Positions 16,811 to 26,143 of a DNA stretch of 64,000 bases are shown piece by piece (the first letter of the stretch is position 1; each line of letters begins with the position of its first letter). This DNA comes from Geobacteraceae bacterium (GTDB taxonomy: Bacteria > Desulfobacterota > Desulfuromonadia > Geobacterales > Geobacteraceae), in assembly GCA_024281055.1 (NCBI GenBank), contig JAMXLF010000094.1:1-64000 (forward strand), given 5' to 3'. The notes beneath the pieces were generated by a model. The model had not been told where the DNA came from. It saw only the letters and a list, made by a program, of their open reading frames with translations, and searched no databases. A program made the position numbers and the translations under genes.

Positions 16811-17566
16811 ATGATCAGAAAAATCGTCCAGATCGACGAAGAGAAATGCAATGGCTGCGGGCTCTGCGTCCCAGCCTGCGCCGAGGGTGCCATCCGCATC
16901 GAGAACGGCAAGGCGCGGCTCTCTGCCGACAACCTCTGCGACGGGCTCGGTGCCTGCCTCGGCGAGTGCCCCCAGGACGCCATCCGGGTGATCGAGCGGG
17001 AAGCCGATGAGTTCGACGAGGCGGCAGTGGAAGTGCACCTGAAGGAAATCGGCAGTGAGCCACACGCACCGGCTGGGCATGCTGCGCCCGAACCGCATCG
17101 TCACGCCCACCATCACGGCGGCTGCCCCGGCTCCCGCGCCATGACCTTGGCTCCCGCAGCCGGAACCGCCAGTGCACCCACGGGGGAGAAGCAGCCAAGC
17201 CGCCTCGCCCAGTGGCCGGTCCAACTTCACCTCGTGCCGGTGACCGCCCCCTATTTTCAGGACGCCGATCTCCTCATCGCCGCCGACTGCGTGCCCTTCG
17301 CCTATGCCGACTTTCACCGGGACTTCCTGGCCGGGAGAGCGGTGGCGGTCGGCTGCCCGAAGCTCGACGACAATCGGGCGTACATGGAGAAGCTGACCGA
17401 GCTCTTCCGGAACGCCTCCATCAGGAGCATCACGGTGGTGCGGATGGAGGTCCCCTGCTGCGGCGGCATTGTCATCGCGGCTCGCCAGGCCTTGGCTGCC
17501 TCGGGGAAAGATATCCCGTTCCGGGAAGTGACCATCGGTATTCGTGGAGAGGTGAAAGAGGCATAG
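16811..17566 (+). CDS. Two-cluster ferredoxin fused to a cysteine-rich domain
   Basis: A 251-residue protein. The N-terminal ferredoxin module has CNGCGLCVPAC and an atypical second set CDGLGACLGECP, so one full and one variant [4Fe-4S] site. A His-rich linker (HRHAHHHGG) follows near residue 95. From about residue 130 comes the domain shared with the protein at 580-1038: QWPVQLHLVP, AADC, GCPKLDD and VPCCGG. Its position after the YgbA-type gene suggests electron transfer during nitrosative or oxidative stress. The stop codon lies inside a hairpin repeat. Function of the shared domain is unknown. Confidence 0.75.
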   Translation: MIRKIVQIDEEKCNGCGLCVPACAEGAIRIENGKARLSADNLCDGLGACLGECPQDAIRVIEREADEFDEAAVEVHLKEIGSEPHAPAGHAAPEPHRHAHHHGGCPGSRAMTLAPAAGTASAPTGEKQPSRLAQWPVQLHLVPVTAPYFQDADLLIAADCVPFAYADFHRDFLAGRAVAVGCPKLDDNRAYMEKLTELFRNASIRSITVVRMEVPCCGGIVIAARQALAASGKDIPFREVTIGIRGEVKEA

Positions 17567-17589
17567 GGGCGACCGACCGATCGCCCCTA
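17564..17589. repeat. Hairpin TAGGGGCGA / TCGCCCCTA
   Basis: A perfect 9-bp stem with an 8-base loop that includes the ferredoxin stop codon. A larger relative with GTAGGGGC / GCCCCTAC arms is at 32137-32195. This is a small dispersed repeat that may also slow transcription between the ferredoxin and HD genes. Confidence 0.55.
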
Positions 17590-17620
17590 CAACCACCTTT
17601 GCCCGGGAGGAGCAGAGCAT

Positions 17621-18124
17621 ATGGAACAGCGCATCGCGTCAATACAGGCAGCCATGGAGGAGTATTTCGGCAGTGACCGGCGCAGGATCGACCACGCCCT
17701 GCGGGTGACCGACTTCGCCCGCCGGCTCCTCCTCCACGAGCCGGGGGACCGTGAGCTCGTCCTGGCAACGGCGCTCCTGCATGACATCGGCATCCCCGAG
17801 GCCGAGCGCAAGCACGGCTCCGCCGCCGGCCATCTCCAGGAGATCGAGGGGCCGCCGGTGGCCCGGGAGATTCTGGGCCGGTTGGGTTACATTGAACCGT
17901 TCATCGCCGAGGCCTGTGCCATCATCGCTTCCCATCACTCGCCGGGAGAGGTGGACTCCGCCAACTTCCGGGCCATCTGGGACGCCGACTGGCTCGTCAA
18001 CCTGGGGGACGAATGCGAGCTGGATGATGATGCAAAGGTGACACGGCTGATCGAGCGGATTTTCCTGACCGACGCCGGGAAGCGCATCGCACGGGAGATT
18101 TACCTAACAGGACAAAAAAGATAA
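17621..18124 (+). CDS. HD-domain phosphohydrolase
   Basis: A 167-residue protein with the HD superfamily metal-binding pattern: an early His in RRIDHALRVTDF, HDIGIPEAERKH near residue 50, 'IIASHHSPG' near 104, and D in 'IWDADWLVNLGD' near 123. These proteins hydrolyse phosphate esters of nucleotides or other small molecules. GGAGGAGC precedes ATG 17621. It follows the ferredoxin gene with a hairpin repeat between, so co-transcription is possible. Substrate unknown. Confidence 0.8.
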   Translation: MEQRIASIQAAMEEYFGSDRRRIDHALRVTDFARRLLLHEPGDRELVLATALLHDIGIPEAERKHGSAAGHLQEIEGPPVAREILGRLGYIEPFIAEACAIIASHHSPGEVDSANFRAIWDADWLVNLGDECELDDDAKVTRLIERIFLTDAGKRIAREIYLTGQKR

Positions 18125-18141
18125 AATTTGTCCTTTTTCAA

Positions 18142-18170
18142 TTGACAACCGCCATCTCCACTGTTATGTT
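18142..18170 (+). promoter_or_regulatory. Sigma70-type promoter for the peroxiredoxin gene
   Basis: A consensus TTGACA (18142-18147), a 17-bp spacer and TATGTT (18165-18170) lie about 40 bp upstream of the start codon. Confidence 0.65.
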
Positions 18171-18211
18171 TTTTATAGTGAATTAAGTGCACTTTGAAAG
18201 GAGACTCCCAG

Positions 18212-18811
18212 ATGTCACTCACCACGCTCGTAACCCAGGAAGCCCCTGACTTTACCGCCGAAGCCGTCATGCCGGACAACACCTTCGGCGAGATCACCCT
18301 TTCCAATTATCGGGGGAGATACGTCGTTCTCTTCTTCTACCCCCTCGATTTCACTTTCGTCTGTCCTTCTGAGATTCTCGCCTTCGACCGCCGCCTGGGC
18401 GAGTTCAAGGCGAAGAACTGCGACGTGGTCGGCGTATCCGTCGACTCCAAGTTCACTCACCTGGCCTGGAAGAACACCTCGGTGGAGAACGGCGGGATCG
18501 GCAACATCCAGTACCCCCTTGTCCAGGACCTGAACAAGGCCATCGCCCGCTCCTACGGCATCCTCTTCAACGATTCGGTTGCCCTGCGCGGCCTCTTCCT
18601 CATCGACCCCCATGGCAAGATCCGCCACGCCATCATCAACGATCTCCCCTTCGGCCGCAACGTGGCCGAGGCGCTCCGCATGGTGGATGCGGTCCAGTTC
18701 TTCGAGGCCCACGGCGAGGTCTGCCCCGCCAACTGGCAGGAGGGTGAAGAGGGGATGAAGCCGACCAAAGAAGGGGTGGCCGACTACCTCGCCAAGCATG
18801 CGGTGGGGTAA
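18212..18811 (+). CDS. 2-Cys peroxiredoxin (AhpC type)
   Basis: A 199-residue thiol peroxidase. The peroxidatic Cys51 is in FTFVCPSE and the resolving Cys near 171 is in GEVCPANW, the typical 2-Cys arrangement; 'FFYPLDFTF' precedes the first. It detoxifies H2O2 and alkyl hydroperoxides in the cytosol. ATG 18212 has AAAGGAG at 8-9 bp; the frame opens slightly earlier at a TTG that has no ribosome site. It has its own promoter and terminator, so it is probably a single-gene unit. Confidence 0.92.
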   Translation: MSLTTLVTQEAPDFTAEAVMPDNTFGEITLSNYRGRYVVLFFYPLDFTFVCPSEILAFDRRLGEFKAKNCDVVGVSVDSKFTHLAWKNTSVENGGIGNIQYPLVQDLNKAIARSYGILFNDSVALRGLFLIDPHGKIRHAIINDLPFGRNVAEALRMVDAVQFFEAHGEVCPANWQEGEEGMKPTKEGVADYLAKHAVG

Positions 18812-18833
18812 GCGGGATTCCCGGTAAGGTTTG

Positions 18834-18867
18834 AAACGGCGCGGTCGGCAAGGTCGCGCCGTTTTTT
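18834..18867 (+). terminator. Intrinsic terminator after the peroxiredoxin gene
   Basis: AAACGGCGCG pairs with CGCGCCGTTT, separated by an 11-base loop and followed by a T run. It lies 25 bp after the peroxiredoxin stop codon and marks the left border of the lower-GC defence island. Confidence 0.8.
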
Positions 18868-19013
18868 GTTCGCCCTGTTCTTTTTGCTCCGCCTGATACT
18901 GCTTACGCCCTGATCACGTGCCCTTCCTTTAGAGGTTTTCATCTGGAAAAGGACTGAGGATTCTGGTAAAAAGATACAGCTCCACTCTTTCTTTGCCATT
19001 TGGGGAAAAACCT

Positions 19014-19658
19014 GTGTCCCTGACCGAATCCCAGACTCGCCAGAACATAATCGACCAGCAGCTTGCAAAAGCAGGCTGGGGGCTCAAGTCTCGCTCTCTG
19101 GTGGAAGAGTTCCTGATCCGCGCTGCCGAAGATGATCCGGAATGGCGCGAGCAGCGTGGCTTTGTGGATTACGCCCTTCTCGGTAGGGACGGCAGGCCGA
19201 TCGCCATTGTCGAAGCGAAGCGTTCAAGTAGAAATGCAATTGTTGCGAAGAGACAGGCGGCGGACTATGTCGATCAACTCAAGAGTCAATTCGGATATGA
19301 TCCTTTCATTTTCCTCGCCAATGGCAAGGAGCTCCTTTTCTGGGACCGTGCCAACTACCCGCCCCGCGAAGTAAGCGGCTTCTTCACCATCGACGATCTT
19401 GAGCGGCTTGTCCACCAGCGGCGCTACGCCCAGCCGCTCCATTCGGTGGAAATCAACACCTCCATTATCGACCGCGATTATCAGGCAGAGGCGGTGCGGC
19501 GGGTCACCGAAGTCGTCGAGCAGGCCCGGCGCAGGTTTCTGCTGGTCATGGCGACCGGCACCGGTAAGACCCGCATTGCCGTTGCTCTGAAAAGGAACCT
19601 ATGTCTCAGTCCGAATCCCATACTCATCAGGATGTGTTTTCATGACCCATGCTGCTGA
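19014..19658 (+). pseudogene. hsdR: Truncated type I restriction endonuclease subunit HsdR (5' part)
   Basis: About 214 residues remain of a protein normally near 800-1100. The N-terminal nuclease domain is intact, with PD-(D/E)xK elements in 'FVDYALLGRDG' and 'IAIVEAKRS'. The Walker A motif 'VMATGTGKTRIAVAL' follows at about residue 188. Homology stops abruptly near 19590, giving way to a short unrelated tail that ends inside the next gene. The helicase motifs are lost, and no hsdM or hsdS is in the window. GTG 19014 with GGGGAA upstream is the likely start. This is a decayed restriction system, possibly cut by the insertion of the next gene. Confidence 0.8.
19601..19645 (+). other. 14-codon ORF overlapping the STAND gene start
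   Basis: An ATG preceded by AAAGGAA opens a 14-residue frame whose TGA overlaps the following ATG as ATGA. It could be a leader ORF coupling translation of the giant STAND gene, or the first codons of a gene lost at the deletion junction. There is no independent support for a function. Confidence 0.3.
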
Positions 19659-22600
19659 TTATCGCGGTGCCACAGGTTCTAACGCAGGCGACCAATTCCA
19701 TGAACTGTGGGCGTTGGAGCAGATTCTTACTCTTTTGCAGCCAAAAACAAAACTTGCCGCAGTAACGGTTGAGGGTGTAGCTGCTGCTAAGATAGATGGC
19801 GAAAGCGAACCTCACTGGGATGGCGTAGACTGCGGACTCTTCTTTGGTGGTGAGCGTTTTGAAACTGCAGAACATGTAGACCTTGTGCAGCTAAAATATT
19901 CCGGCAATCCTTCAATTGCCTGGTCTGTCTCCCGCCTTACAGACTCAACGGCGACAAGGGGTAATAATTCCGTTCTCAGAAAAGTGGCAGATGATTTTGC
20001 CGCAGCAAAAAAACGGATGAAGGCTGATGCACAATTGAGAATCCGTCTGGTAAGTAATCAGCCGATTTCAGATAATGTCTTGAAAGTATTCGCCGTAGGC
20101 GCCAGTGGCGGTAAAATATCGGATGAGCTTAAGGCTAGTTATCAGACCATAAAGCAAGCAATTGGTTTAACCGGAAAGAAGTTGACCAGCTTTTTCAATG
20201 CCGTTGATTTCTCTGAATGTAGCACCAATTCCAGATTTTCACATCGTGAACGAGTTATTCTTGCTATTGCCGACTTGATTGAGGGGAATGCCTCGGTAGA
20301 TTATGCCGAGCTTGCTAAACGCATCAGAGAGCTGATGCTCCCAGAGCGAACCAGGGAGCTAATAACCTTCAAAACCGTGTTGTCGTGGTTTGATGTTGCC
20401 GATCCCGATGCGCTTTTCCCCTGTCCGCAAAAGATCAATACAATTGAAAAACCGATAGTGAGGGATGCTACAAAACAGCTACTTGACGCGATGCTTGCAG
20501 GGAACCGGCTGATATGTCTGCACGGCCCAGGTGGTTGCGGAAAAACCACAACATTGCAGCAAATCAGCGAGCTGCTGCCAACGGGGTCGTGTCTCACGGT
20601 ATATGACTGTTTTGGCGGTGGGCAGTATCTGTTTTCCAATGATAAACGCCATTTGCCGGAAAATGCTTTTTTACAAATCATTAACGACATAGCTCTTGTC
20701 CTTGGAACCCCTTTTATAATCCCTCGCGGCGAACGTCAGCCTTTTGATGTTCGCCGTTTCATAAAGCGCCTGCATGAATCGGCTTCCGTATTAGGCAGTG
20801 CGTATCCAGACGCACTCCTTGTCATTGTGGTTGATGCTGCTGACAATGCGGTGACGGCGGCAGTAAAAGCTGCACAAGTGGAACCATGCTTTGTCCATGA
20901 GTTATGTAGCGCTGATATCCTTTCACTGCCTGCAAACGTTAGCATTGTCATTAGCTCCAGAACCGCGCGAAAATCCAGCCTCAACTTACCCCAGAATACT
21001 CCGAAAATTGTCTGCCCACCGTTTTCTCCTGATGAAACAACAGAATTTGTTAAAACCTGCTGGCCGCAGGTGACAGATGAGTGGGTAGCTGATTTTCATC
21101 AGCTTTCCCATGGTATTCCCCGTGTGCAGGGATATGCCGCGGGTATTGCCGGGAACGATTCGTCAAAGGCGATTGCTGCCCTGCAACCTGGAAAAGGCTT
21201 GCATGATTTGCTTCGTTCGCAGTTTGATTTTGCTCTGAAAAAAATTGGACAACCTGAATTATTCGGCTTGTTGACATCAGCCCTGGCAGTGCTGCCGCCG
21301 CCAATTCCGGCAAAGCATCTCGCGGCGGCAATAGGTACCACTTCTGAGCTGGTAATCGATCTTGTTAACGATTTATTGCCGGGGATCAAGGCTGGTGAAG
21401 AGGGTATCCTTATCGCCGATGAGGACTTCGAAGATTTTATCAAAGATGAAGCAAAACCACAGATGGCTGTAATGAAGGACCGTGTGGCAGATAATCTTTT
21501 AGAGCATCACGAAACGGATTCCTATGCCGCAACCCATGTTGCCGATTCCTTGGTAATCGCTTCTCGCAACGACGCCTTACTCTCGTTGATTGAACATTCA
21601 TCTGCTCTCAAAATCATTCCTGACCCGGTCATCAGAAGAGAAATCCATGTAAGGCGTCTACGCTTGGCGCTGCACGCCTGTCGTCAGACTGGTAGCATTA
21701 CAGATTCAATCAAAACCATCATTATCAGTGCCGATGCCAATAAAGACGAGGCGAGCCTGCAAGAGGTTCTGTCGAAAAATCCTGAACTGGCGGTTTGGTT
21801 TGCATGGCCGACGCTTCGGCGGCTGGTATTGGCAGACAGCAACAATGCCAGATATCAGGGCTCGGTTCTTGCGCAGGATGCAGCAAGGGCGGCGCGTATT
21901 GGTGATCGAACAACTGCGCGAGAACGGCTTATTGCCCATGATGCCTGGCTTCAGCGTAGAAACGAAATGATGACTGGAAAAGGAGCCCATAAAGAGTGGA
22001 TAGTGACTGATGATGACATTGCCGCTAGGGCTGAAGCCATCTTCAGAATTGCTGATGCTGAATACGTCTTGAGTGAACTGCGAAGATGGAGCCCCAAGGA
22101 TATTCCGATTCGAGTCGGTTTAAGGATTATTCCTACCTTGGTACACAACGGGCGACATGAGCAACTTCAGGAAGTGTTGAATGGGACCCTCCTGAAAGAA
22201 CCTTGGAGCCTTTTGTTGGCAATTCCTCTTGCATTTGCGGGTTTTCCGGTTGATGCGGCCATCTTGGAAAGATCGCTCGCACGATTACGGCGAGGTCATA
22301 TCCCCCCAAATGTGATGTATGACACCTCCGCATCAAGTAGCTGGAAGCAGCAATACTTTGGAATTGTGCTGACAGCTTGTGAGTTGGCGGTCTGGTCAGG
22401 TGTTGACAGTGGTGTCATCAAAAGGGCGCTGACAATACTTAACCAATCGCTGGAAAAGCGATTTTACGTAACTCAACCGCAGATTCTCGATGCAGCTATC
22501 CGCATGTGGCTACTTGAAAGGTTTCTGGACGCAGGTGAAATATCAATAGATGTCTATCTAACGTCCATCAGTTCTGAAGCGTTATGTCATCCCACGAAGT

Positions 22601-25041
22601 CAGGTGATGGCGAGACAAAAGCAGAAAAACGAGAGTGTAGCGAGCGGTACGAAAGATTTTCACTTCAGGTCAAAGCTGTTTTCCCGCTCTATGAAAGCAG
22701 GCTTTCCTTCATTACCAAGCAAAACGGCAGTCACTTTGATGACAACACCGTCAAAGAGCTGCTGAAAGGGATTGACGCCAGCAATTATCGTTTTGACCGG
22801 GAGTATTGGGCTAAAGATCTTAGGCTATCCGCCGCCAAAAGTGTTTTGAGCCTCATGGCAATTCCGGGTTTTTCAGCACCGATACTATTCGAAAAGTCGT
22901 TGGAAATCCTGAGCGGAAAATACAAAAATCAATTCGGCACCGATGCGATTCCGTTACTTCGCATGCTTCTTCTCAGGCAATCAGAGCATTCGTTGGCACT
23001 TGAAACCGTTACAAACAGGGTAAAGGGGTTGGAACACATAAAATGCGCCTCTTCGGAGAAAACGGAAGCACTTCTATCCTACAGCAGGTTGCTTTTGCCG
23101 GTCAGCCCTGTTGATGCGGAAGCCCTGTTTTCCGAAGCAATTGAGCTTACCAAGGAAATTGACCATGAGGCGTACGATCAGATCAACTTGCTGAACGTGC
23201 TGGCTGTTGGAAGCTTATCGCTCTCTGAGGCGGAGCAAAAAAGATGTGCTGCTGAAAGCTACCGTTTTGTCAGCGGTGCCGCAGAGCGATTGGATTATGA
23301 CGGATTCCCCTGGGAGACAGCTTCATCGGCATTGGCGAGACTCTCAATTAACGTCGGCATGGCTGCAATATCACGGTGGGCGGATGAGGGAACATGCCGC
23401 CTGAATATTACATTGCCGAGCCTGTTGATCGAAGGTGTTTCAGAAAATAATATTTCACCCGCAGTGGTAACGGCTCTCGCAATCCTACTGCAATGTCCCG
23501 ATGAAGACTTGGCGGCTAAGACGGCTGAGAAGGCCAAAAGTACCGGCGAACATTTGCAGGCAGCCTCGGTATTCGCAAAGGACTGGTTGCTGCATGTTTC
23601 GACAAAATCCAGACTGGAATTTGCAAGTAAGATCCTGTCGCTTGTCGATTCAGAGGAGATCTCGCAGTATCCTGATTTAGTGTCCTTACAAAAGACTGTG
23701 AAATTTCTTGAGCAGCTACCAACAGTAAATTCGAAAGAATCAGAGCATGAACTTTTGAATAGCTATTCGCCTGATGACGAGAATGCTAAAATTGTTAACT
23801 GCAAATTCGATCTCAATGGCCGCAGATTCGTAACCGTTGAAGCCATACAAAGCTTTCTTAAGGAGGTAATAACAGATCGACGTCAAGTTCGTGAAGGCGA
23901 AGTGCTTGAGGAAATGCGTAAGGCAACCCAGATTGCGGATAGGGTTGCATTTCTCAACGCGCTTGTAGAAGTTGAACTGGAATATTTCGCGGCGAGAAGC
24001 TTGACAGAAGTGCTTGTACGGGCGCTAAAATCCTGGCAGGGGCCGGCAATCCAACGATGGAAGTCGGAAAACCTCCCAAGCGTCATTACTCGACATTTTG
24101 CAAGTTTTGCTCGCTGGATTGAAGAGCGGGATTCCTTGTTACCTGAAGTTCTGTCTGTTGCAACTGTATCCCCTGCTCAACGATTGGATCTTGTGGTGGA
24201 GGGAATTGAAAGATCCGCCGCCGACCTTGGCAACAGAACACTCTATGCCTTACTACGCTTTCTTGTTGCCGACCTTACCGGGGAACAGCTTACGACTCTG
24301 ATTCCCTGGTATGTTGATCGCCTTGCCGCAAGAATCCCAGTTGATGATCGTCATGTCCTTGATATCCACGACGTGCCAACGGAAACACCTCGTGCGGTGG
24401 GACGCTTCCTTTTTAACCAGATGGCTGATATTGATGTTCGCGTCAGGTGGCGCGCCTCACACGCGCTTCGGCGTCTTGCGCAACTGCACGCGAGTGATGT
24501 CTTTGACGCTGTTGTGTCCTGCTACCACGCTACTGAAGAAAGCACCTTTCAAGCAAAAGAATCTCCATTTTACTGGCTTGCCGCGCGCCTTTGGCTGACG
24601 ATGGGGTTGAATCGCGTCGCCTCGGAAACACCGACTATGGTGTTGCCACATGCTAATCTTCTCGCCGATATTGCAACAGATTCAACTTTTCCTCACATAC
24701 TCATTAGAGAACATGCAAAGCGAGCGGTATTGAAGCTGATTGCTACACAGGATGAGCTGAAATCGGCAATTGATTTTGCTGCTCTGTGCTCAGTCAATGT
24801 GCCGTCAAATACTACTGACGTCCACCGTTATCCTTCTCGCTCATATCAATGGCATGATGTTTCGAAAAGGCGTTTTCACTTCGATTCGATGGATACGCTC
24901 CCCTATTGGTATGAATATATCCTGCGCATATTCCCGACCGTTGACAAAAATCATGTGCTCGACCTAGCTGAAAATTGGATCGTTGATAAGTGGAAAGCGC
25001 CTGTAAATGCGGGATTTGGAGCCGCGCAAGGCGAGATATGA
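19642..25041 (+). CDS. Giant STAND NTPase with N-terminal Cap4/DUF4297-like nuclease, main part
   Basis: 1,799 residues. The N-terminus (15-90) fits the Cap4/DUF4297 dsDNA endonuclease pattern: AGDQFHELWALEQIL, then Glu44 in VEGV, Asp60/Asp63 in WDGVD and QLK at 83-85. A STAND/NACHT-like ATPase follows, with Walker A HGPGGCGKTT near 295, Walker B 'LLVIVVDAADN' near 392 and 'IVISSRT' near 435. The rest is a long helical-repeat region, presumably for target recognition. This layout is that of Avs-type anti-phage proteins. The frame ends early: the conserved C-terminus continues in another frame at 25007-26059. GC is lower than in the flanks. Confidence 0.75.
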   Translation: MTHAADYRGATGSNAGDQFHELWALEQILTLLQPKTKLAAVTVEGVAAAKIDGESEPHWDGVDCGLFFGGERFETAEHVDLVQLKYSGNPSIAWSVSRLTDSTATRGNNSVLRKVADDFAAAKKRMKADAQLRIRLVSNQPISDNVLKVFAVGASGGKISDELKASYQTIKQAIGLTGKKLTSFFNAVDFSECSTNSRFSHRERVILAIADLIEGNASVDYAELAKRIRELMLPERTRELITFKTVLSWFDVADPDALFPCPQKINTIEKPIVRDATKQLLDAMLAGNRLICLHGPGGCGKTTTLQQISELLPTGSCLTVYDCFGGGQYLFSNDKRHLPENAFLQIINDIALVLGTPFIIPRGERQPFDVRRFIKRLHESASVLGSAYPDALLVIVVDAADNAVTAAVKAAQVEPCFVHELCSADILSLPANVSIVISSRTARKSSLNLPQNTPKIVCPPFSPDETTEFVKTCWPQVTDEWVADFHQLSHGIPRVQGYAAGIAGNDSSKAIAALQPGKGLHDLLRSQFDFALKKIGQPELFGLLTSALAVLPPPIPAKHLAAAIGTTSELVIDLVNDLLPGIKAGEEGILIADEDFEDFIKDEAKPQMAVMKDRVADNLLEHHETDSYAATHVADSLVIASRNDALLSLIEHSSALKIIPDPVIRREIHVRRLRLALHACRQTGSITDSIKTIIISADANKDEASLQEVLSKNPELAVWFAWPTLRRLVLADSNNARYQGSVLAQDAARAARIGDRTTARERLIAHDAWLQRRNEMMTGKGAHKEWIVTDDDIAARAEAIFRIADAEYVLSELRRWSPKDIPIRVGLRIIPTLVHNGRHEQLQEVLNGTLLKEPWSLLLAIPLAFAGFPVDAAILERSLARLRRGHIPPNVMYDTSASSSWKQQYFGIVLTACELAVWSGVDSGVIKRALTILNQSLEKRFYVTQPQILDAAIRMWLLERFLDAGEISIDVYLTSISSEALCHPTKSGDGETKAEKRECSERYERFSLQVKAVFPLYESRLSFITKQNGSHFDDNTVKELLKGIDASNYRFDREYWAKDLRLSAAKSVLSLMAIPGFSAPILFEKSLEILSGKYKNQFGTDAIPLLRMLLLRQSEHSLALETVTNRVKGLEHIKCASSEKTEALLSYSRLLLPVSPVDAEALFSEAIELTKEIDHEAYDQINLLNVLAVGSLSLSEAEQKRCAAESYRFVSGAAERLDYDGFPWETASSALARLSINVGMAAISRWADEGTCRLNITLPSLLIEGVSENNISPAVVTALAILLQCPDEDLAAKTAEKAKSTGEHLQAASVFAKDWLLHVSTKSRLEFASKILSLVDSEEISQYPDLVSLQKTVKFLEQLPTVNSKESEHELLNSYSPDDENAKIVNCKFDLNGRRFVTVEAIQSFLKEVITDRRQVREGEVLEEMRKATQIADRVAFLNALVEVELEYFAARSLTEVLVRALKSWQGPAIQRWKSENLPSVITRHFASFARWIEERDSLLPEVLSVATVSPAQRLDLVVEGIERSAADLGNRTLYALLRFLVADLTGEQLTTLIPWYVDRLAARIPVDDRHVLDIHDVPTETPRAVGRFLFNQMADIDVRVRWRASHALRRLAQLHASDVFDAVVSCYHATEESTFQAKESPFYWLAARLWLTMGLNRVASETPTMVLPHANLLADIATDSTFPHILIREHAKRAVLKLIATQDELKSAIDFAALCSVNVPSNTTDVHRYPSRSYQWHDVSKRRFHFDSMDTLPYWYEYILRIFPTVDKNHVLDLAENWIVDKWKAPVNAGFGAAQGEI

Positions 25042-26059
25042 CGAGCGCCGCTATAATTTGTGGTCACACAGACATGGTCAGATGCCTGAAATTGAACGGC
25101 ATGCCACCTACTTGGAGTGGCATGCAATGTCCTGCGTTATCGGCGAACTACTGAATACGTATCCCATTTCAACTACTGACTCTTTCTATGACAGCTTCGA
25201 CAGCTGGTTGACGGATAAGATGCCAACTTTTCCTGACATCTGGTTCAGTGATCTGCGTCAGCCGACACCACTGGATATGGAGCTTTGGGAAATATCCACT
25301 CAAAAGGAGGATGAATGGCTCAGCTCCGTCACCTCCGGGCGGTGCATTGAAAAACTTGGAGTTCATGGTGATGGTAATAGCGACTGGATTGTGGTCGCCT
25401 GTGGCTATGAGGCTCAAATTGACGGTCGCCGGGAATCTACCCATGCCTATTCAGCCCTGATCACCACGGGAGATATTCCACTACTGTTCAACGCTCTTTC
25501 GAACAAAGAGTTTGCACAGGATTTTTATGTGCCTACCGAGGATAATGATCGCGATGATGAGGACTCCGAGGGTTCATTGGCGCCTTGGCTTGTGCATAAA
25601 CAGGGAGAGATGCTGTTTGATCGTAGCGATCCTTTGTTGCATGAAGCCTTCGCATTGTCGCAAGAACCCGGACAAATTCTGACAGAGTATTTTGGATTGG
25701 ATAAGTCAAACTGTGCCTACAAGTGGCATTCACGGAAGATGTCCGGCGGTGTATCATTCTTCGGTGAACTTTGGAGCGATCGTAGAGAGCGCGATGATAA
25801 TGGTTATCAGACCAACAACGGTACCAATGGTTGGCGTCTTTGGATGCGAAAAGAACATTTGTTAATCTTCTTGAAAGACAAACAAATGCACCTTGTCTAC
25901 GAAGTTCAGGTAAACAGGGAAATTTATGATCGCTTTTCGTATGAACGAGAAACTACACGGAAACAAGAACATAAAAGCAAGTCGGTATTGGTTTTTGAAA
26001 ACAATGGCAGCATTACGGATACCATCGGAAGAATTGGATCTTGGATGGAAGCTCCATAA
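25007..26059 (+). CDS. C-terminal part of the STAND protein in the +1 frame
   Basis: 350 residues, starting 'MRDLEPRKARYDERRYNLW', which reads as a direct continuation of the preceding gene. Joining the frames would give roughly 2,140 residues. A TAA at 25004-25006 closes this frame upstream and the first frame stops at 25039-25041, so any shift must fall between those points. Alternatives are a decaying gene, a sequencing error, a programmed +1 shift, or reinitiation at ATG 25007 to give a separate protein. The chain is Trp- and acid-rich with no motif I can name. Confidence 0.6.
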   Translation: MRDLEPRKARYDERRYNLWSHRHGQMPEIERHATYLEWHAMSCVIGELLNTYPISTTDSFYDSFDSWLTDKMPTFPDIWFSDLRQPTPLDMELWEISTQKEDEWLSSVTSGRCIEKLGVHGDGNSDWIVVACGYEAQIDGRRESTHAYSALITTGDIPLLFNALSNKEFAQDFYVPTEDNDRDDEDSEGSLAPWLVHKQGEMLFDRSDPLLHEAFALSQEPGQILTEYFGLDKSNCAYKWHSRKMSGGVSFFGELWSDRRERDDNGYQTNNGTNGWRLWMRKEHLLIFLKDKQMHLVYEVQVNREIYDRFSYERETTRKQEHKSKSVLVFENNGSITDTIGRIGSWMEAP

Positions 26060-26143
26060 ACAAAGCAATAGATGCTCAGGATCAGCGACGCAACGGGACG
26101 ATCCGCAAAAGTGGGCTAAGGCAAGAAGGGATTGAGGTTAGCG

